Shown: positions 58,501 through 64,000 of the stretch, piece after piece | How the letters are laid out: each line of letters opens with the position of its first letter | How positions within the stretch are numbered: position 1 is the first letter of the stretch | Source of the DNA: Membranipora membranacea | Taxonomy: Eukaryota; Bryozoa; Gymnolaemata; Cheilostomatida; Membraniporidae | NCBI GenBank assembly: GCA_914767715.1 | Contig: OU612066.1 | Span: 1,369,001 to 1,433,000, forward strand | Length of the DNA stretch: 64,000 bases | Direction of reading: 5' to 3' | The notes under the pieces: generated by a model | The model's input: only the letters and a program-made list of their open reading frames with translations | Told to the model about the DNA's origin: nothing | The model's database searches: none | Translations under genes and position numbers: made by a program

Positions 58501-61500
58501 GTTCTTCTGTATTTACCTTGGACCTAAGAACACCATGACAAGAATAACCCAGCAGATCACCAGGCAGATTAACATCAGTGGAGTGGCGAACAACATCCAG
58601 CTTCCAAAAGTGATGTCATTACTGTTCGGAAAATATCTGCAAAAAAGAAACAAGGTAATTGGCTCTCAGTCGTTTCAAAAGGCTATATTTTTTTGCAGAC
58701 GAGGGTTGCTCTGGGATCACTGATATGAGGAAATGGATCTGATCTAATATGCATGGCAGCTGGTATTTGGCAACTTGGATATTACGTATTGTTTGATGTC
58801 TCAGTAAACACCTTCAAACACTTATATCTATCCACAAAGGTCACAAAACTCAATTGTTAATCATTGAGTTTCACTAACAGGTTAAGCACATAAGTTTGAG
58901 ATGTTACCACCGATACAAAACTGCATTGGTAACCGGTAACACATTTGTGAACTAGTAACACCTATTTGGGTATTACTCTAGTAATTTTATCATAATTTAG
59001 TAAATGATAATCATAAATCGCCCAGGGTATTGTCAATAGGAATTATATGATCTCTCACAGATCTTGTTTGTGCAGTGAGGTAAATCTGAAAATACAAATA
59101 ATCATTTGGGGAGACCTAAGCCTATAGGGTAGGCTTATTTGGTGACTCACTTGCTCATTGTACTTCCAATGATTAGATTGGGTCCTGTACCAGTAAGAGT
59201 TCCTGTACCTCCGATATTAGCAGCATAACAAACACACAAAGACACAGCCTTGCCCAGGTTCTGAAACTTAGGACTCATGTCCTCAGGGCGGATATCATCC
59301 TCTTCCGTATCATTGTCACTCCTACAGAAAAGACATCGAAGAACACATTCAACAACATCATCAAGCTTTGTGGCCCAGATTTCATACTCTTGAAAAATCT
59401 GGGGGAGACAACTTAATTAACAACACAAAAACTTTGATGTCATTCATACCCTTACAAAAACACAAACAAGTTTTGAGCACAAAACCACAACTTACTTTTC
59501 CCAAATACATAAACAATGCAGTCAATGACATAACGGAAAGTTTTTGCTGTTTGAGTAATTCCCTCTGCTGAATGCTATGGACTTACACCATACCAACATA
59601 CAGTGCATGGACGTACGATTCATATACATACACAAGATAATGACTTACTCTATATCGGGGACATCGTGATGCTCAAGAGCCTGACTTTCATCATCCTGTC
59701 CCTTCAGATGCATCTGATAGCCTTCTCTGAGGTCTAAAATATACAGGGACAGACAACACTCAACAAAAGCCTATAGTCATTACAGACCTGTGTAGTGCTA
59801 ACCAACCAAGTTATGATTGGATATGGATCACTGTTTTATATGTATGTATATAACTTTGCTAATATCTTCTATTTTTGGCAAGAAAAAATCCTTTTGTGGC
59901 ATAACTAGTTTTATATCTCTGATGCTAATGATACATCCTATGACTATTGAACGAAATCTAATGAACTTTTTTGCTCAAAACAGTCTCAATTTTTATGTTG
60001 ATTCCTTTATAGCCGGAGATTGGATGAGTAGAGAAATTTGCCACGCTTTTGCTTGGAAGCCAAATTCAGGAGTCAACCAAAAAAAGACAGAGCTTTGCAG
60101 TCCTTTGTTTATAAGCTATATTTCACTCTACATTTTGAAATAATCAACCCGAATTAAATTTAGCAACCAGTCTGAAAATCATCTGATTCATGGAGCAAAT
60201 TAGAGATGTAATTTGATTTCTAAAAAGCTAACAATGGGTAGAATTCACAGGAAAGTTCTCGGGCTATCAGGTAGTAAATATAATCTCACATGTTAGCCAT
60301 CAGAGGAAAACTGTTATTTGGGAATCTGAGAAGAGAGTATTTTTGTCTAAAAATTCGTACAATATTATATGTCTCTTACTGTTAGCATTATCTTTTTTCT
60401 TCTGTTTCCACATTTCTATGAGGACAGCGTGAGCGATCGGGATCATCATCGCCGTGGTAGCAGTATTACTGAGCCACATGGAAAGGAAACCTGTCACTGC
60501 AATAAACCCGAGCAGCAACCTGTAAAATAAGACAACAAGATGTTGGTTACAATCGCAAGTTCTGTCTCGGCCCGAAAACTGAGAAATAAAGGTGCCTTTG
60601 GAGCACAGCGCCCAATAAGTCGTACACTGCAGCGAGATTTGAGGAGATACAACCTGATGCCTAATATATATATATATCACTATTGGTCTGTGGGGGCTTA
60701 CAGCTGAGTATAAGCGAGGGCATACTCTATAATACGACAACAAACTGCCTACTCAGTACACAATTTATGTGTAACATAGATTACTCAGCAGGAGAATGCT
60801 GCCTATTACATTATGTCATCATCAGAACCATGATATATTGATTGAATATTGGAATACACACTGGAGTTATATTTGATCAAATGGACTCTAGTTTTCACTA
60901 GTTTTCTGAGAGCACATATAGAGAGACTACGTCAGTGCGGACTTATGTAGCCCTAAGAGGCTTTGGCAACATTCAATACCAATACTTTCGCAACAGTACA
61001 AACATGTGCCTAATATATCACACTAATCTCGTTACATGCCCTCATACGTTCACCATATAATAATAATGAGAAGTCTGGTCATGTACGTACGTGGCATTCA
61101 GCTCTCAGCTACCTTATAGTTTTAGACATGCTGGCCTCAGTCATAAAGATTATTCAGTCCCGAGTGCTGCCACATTGATTTTTTATGTGCCTTGAAGTCT
61201 TTGAACCCTCTATTGCAGAGGAAGGGGGGAGGCATCGTTTAAGTGTTCAATCTTTGCCTGGGTTGTTGGGTTTTACAGACATTTATTTAAATCTTACATC
61301 TTTGGCTTAGTTCCGACGAATATGAGAACTCCTAGAGCGATCCTCTTATGAAGGTTCCACTTCTCTATGGCTACTGCAAACATGAGACCACCCACAAACA
61401 GGAAGTTCAGATCCTGTAAATCAAAAAAGTTCAAAAGTTCTGAGCTTTAGAATTTGACAGCATGGCTGGGGTAACTTAAGCACATATTCAGATAAATATT

Positions 61501-63727
61501 TTATCAAGTGATTATTTATTGTTAGCCAGTTATTGAATCATCTGACATGAATGTGCAGAAATAGTAAGACTCATTCATTCAGTGTGATTTCTAATATACA
61601 ATCGTATTGTTTCAGTGAATACATTAAGAGTTAAGAAATTGTGATTTCATTGGTTTCACTGGAGCACAATGGGGATATCAAACAGCAGGGTATAATCGTA
61701 TTTCCTTTGCTCACTCAGCTCATTATTGTTTTGATTTGTAACTCAGAGAAAACAATAATAATATGTGCATAATCTGACATAACTGATATTCGGCTTCATT
61801 AGAAATTAGTTATTTGACTGAGTTATGTATGAGGAATCAATGGTGGATATTTGCTGTATATTCAGGGTAGCAGACTACAGACAGGTAAACTCAATCAATC
61901 AGGGTGACTGACCTGTACTCTATCTTAGCATGGAGGCCCTTAGGATACCGCTAATGTTTTTATATATTGTTATCACAGAGCAAAGATATATACTTACTCT
62001 GTTTAGTTTTATTTGGTAGAGTAGGGCAGAGTAGATAATTCATTCATGCTTTTATGATAATTGTTAGATTAGATTAGATTGCAGAATCTATGAACTCAGA
62101 AGCCACAAACTTTTGGAAACCCAGACAGATTATGTTGAATAAAGACAAACGGACCTAACAATATTTTTGAGCTGGTCTTTAATCCCTAATGACTTTGACT
62201 GAGACGAAATTCTAGCTTCCCCAACTTCCATGAAGGAATCTGATAATGACCATTCACTCACAGTGAGGTAGTTGATGGCTATTTCTTTGGAGGACATGAG
62301 GCCGAGCATCGGAGATAAGAACATCGGGGTGAGCGCTGTGGCAGGAAGTGGCAGCGCCTCGGTACACCAGTATATCGCCATCATCAGTAATATGTACGCA
62401 CATTTTGATATCTGTAATAAGAACGGTAATGATTAGTGTCATATATACATGGATAAAACTCGATTTGGATCATGTTCATGACTTGAGGAGTTGTAGTAGA
62501 CATGAGTTGTGTGATTATTGACGTTGATCTTGACTCTAAGGTTAAAACTGTAGTGAGGATAAAATTACACAGCAGCATCGCTCCTAATCACTATTGATTG
62601 ACTCTATGTTTCCCTACGGCAGCACAAGAGTAATGACATTATCTGGCATTATGCCAATTATTGGGATGCCAGTCAGCGGCCTAAAACAACATGATGATAC
62701 AATCACAGAGTTAAGTTATCCTTACTCTGTGATACAATATACGTTACACTAAGGTGAAAGTCATCATTTGTTTACTGTTGCAGTATGCCATGTATATGAA
62801 AATACATTTATGATACCAGTATGAGTGTACATTAATTAATAATATATCAGAGTAAGGATCCTTACTCTGTCATATTATGGTATGAATATAAAAGCGTAGT
62901 GTCAAGATTACATTGGAACGTGCCCAACAACAGAGAGGAAAGGCAGAACCAGAAGACATCCCACGACCTTCGGAAACTAGCCGATGTCGATTGTTATTAA
63001 TATCTAATATCGGTCATAGTTTTAGTCGCTGCTAAGTGTATGAGCTAATGGATGTGTAATAATAAGAGAACACAGTTATCTGGTGAGATGAGAGTGGGTG
63101 GCATTTATAATATAATTATTTATAGCACTTAGAAGAAATTATGGGAACACTTCAACACACAGGAAGTTCATAGTATCGACGTTTTCGCACAGCTTAAGAT
63201 TTTGTGGAATGTAAAGCTGTATCTTTATTTAATGTTAGCAATGTCAGCCTCCAAGATTGAGATGCCATTTGCTATCTACCCAAGAAATTTGGAGCTTAGG
63301 ATAGGTACACCATGACAAAACAAGCCTCAAATGAACAAAGTTTGTCTTCTTAAAAAATAGCAGGGAAAAATTTTCGTACCAGCAGACAGTGTTCCTTAAC
63401 CTAATTGCGCAATTACACAATTGCTCGAATCCTAAGCTACAAATATATCTATAATGTGCAGACACAGTGCAGACACAGCGCAGGCTTGTACGGTCTGTTT
63501 ACAAGAGAATAGTAGCTGACCTGGTATTGGTAATGTGGAGACAAACATGATGTAATGACTCACTTATTTACATTACCCTGTAGGAGGGGGGCTTACTTAT
63601 CTGACGCGATAGTCAGGGAACTTACCGGATTGTTAGGTATCGCTACGAGTATCGGAAGTAGGAGTATCGGTGTAAGGAGGACCACACCAAGCCTCCAGTT
63701 AGAGAGCGCTTGTCTACATGTTGACAT
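55599..63727 (-). CDS. SLC13A: SLC13-family sodium-coupled dicarboxylate/citrate (or sulfate) cotransporter, 13 exons, 573 aa
   Basis: Exons, 5' to 3': 63626-63727, 62262-62411, 61298-61413, 60380-60519, 59649-59733, 59151-59321, 58517-58636, 58266-58358, 57936-58040, 57505-57706, 56457-56618, 56126-56263, 55599-55736. All phases agree; total 1,722 nt with TAG. The product is a plasma-membrane DASS transporter with two repeats, each having an SNT motif that binds Na+ and substrate: [11 protein letters not shown] (SNT at residues 140-142) and [16 protein letters not shown] (467-469). Other landmarks: [48 protein letters not shown] and the signature [17 protein letters not shown]. An acidic cytosolic loop lies near residues 188-215. 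Length matches the family (about 570-600). The ATG at 63727 aligns with the short cytosolic N-terminus of relatives and has A at -3; an in-frame ATG at 63769 is less likely. Paralogue and substrate cannot be fixed by eye. Confidence 0.95.
56820..57000. mobile_element. MITE-like dispersed repeat in SLC13 intron (second copy)
   Basis: Shares in order GATACGAGTCTCTC, CTAACTTTT, GGTGGGTGGGGTG, CTCAAGCACATTTG, CTGCTACGGTGCAA and ATTGGTTGCACA-like blocks with 44176-44385. It is more diverged at its left end, where the GCACCGTAGC inverted repeat is degraded. Confidence 0.6.
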
Positions 63728-64000
63728 TCTAGTCACCGAGTTGTGACAGTTTTCTGATGATCCTGTCATCGGAGAGTTTTCTCTGGTACCGTTTGAAGGT
63801 TTAGTTAAAGGTTCTGTGCTTGTTATAAAATCGTGTGATGATGTTGGAGACAGATCTATAAATGAAATAGTTGCAGGGCCATAAACTAAGCACGGCTTTG
63901 ACAGCACAATGAGACCTCAGTGATGGATGGATGGACTTTGGTTGGCTCATTTTCATCCCAACAACTATTTGACACCACAATGATATGTTGAAGGTTGGTT
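63728..64000. other. SLC13 upstream region
   Basis: The frame of exon 1 stays open upstream to about 63907 without a better ATG than 63727 or 63769, so this is probably 5' UTR or promoter. No TATA box or clear element was recognised. Confidence 0.4.

Noticed and set aside
59817-60143. 108-codon plus-strand ORF in the SLC13 gene
   Set aside because: Falls entirely in the intron between SLC13 exons 4 and 5, is hydrophobic low-complexity AT-rich sequence and has no motif.

Overview
The window is nuclear DNA from an animal. Genes are split into many small exons with GT-AG introns, transposon debris (LINE, Gypsy, SINE and MITE-like) is scattered through it, and the two recognisable complete genes belong to metazoan families: a von Willebrand D / WxxW / cystine-knot mucin and an SLC13 transporter. 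The base composition is AT-rich. I read it as an invertebrate, probably aquatic, but the sequence alone does not fix the phylum.

Layout: (1) 1-22.7 kb is gene-poor. It holds one candidate coding exon at the left edge (minus strand), decayed LINE fragments (reverse transcriptase at 5.5-7.0 kb and 10.3-10.6 kb, endonuclease on the minus strand at 8.4-9.0 kb), a Gypsy RNase H-integrase remnant at 11.6-12.3 kb, large hairpins and two dispersed repeat families. (2) 22.76-53.6 kb is one very large plus-strand gene. I chained 52 exons, and all splice phases agree from an ATG at 22856 to a TAA at 52794 (13,425 nt, about 4,474 aa). It encodes a secreted gel-forming mucin / hemolectin-like protein: signal peptide; three VWD-C8-TIL assemblies; seven WxxW (CysD-type) modules; three long tandem arrays of a 33-residue repeat (14, 14 and 12 units); an F5/8 type C domain; further TIL and VWC modules; an LDL-receptor class A domain; and a C-terminal cystine knot. 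A TATA box and a palindromic CRE lie just upstream, and an AATAAA lies about 770 nt past the stop. (3) 53.6-55.6 kb is the convergent intergenic space and holds a TTAA-flanked MITE. (4) 55.6-63.7 kb is a complete 13-exon SLC13-family sodium/anion cotransporter on the minus strand (573 aa) with both SNT motifs.

The most striking feature is the mucin's three 99-bp repeat arrays. They lie in three separate exons up to about 9 kb apart, yet are nearly identical in DNA and share two sequence types (N and I). Array 1 is almost all N-type and array 3 all I-type. Array 2 is a mosaic with an N-type block inside I-type units and hybrid units at its right edge. This points to continuing exchange (gene conversion or unequal crossing over) within one gene. 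The two genes run tail to tail and I see no functional link between them.
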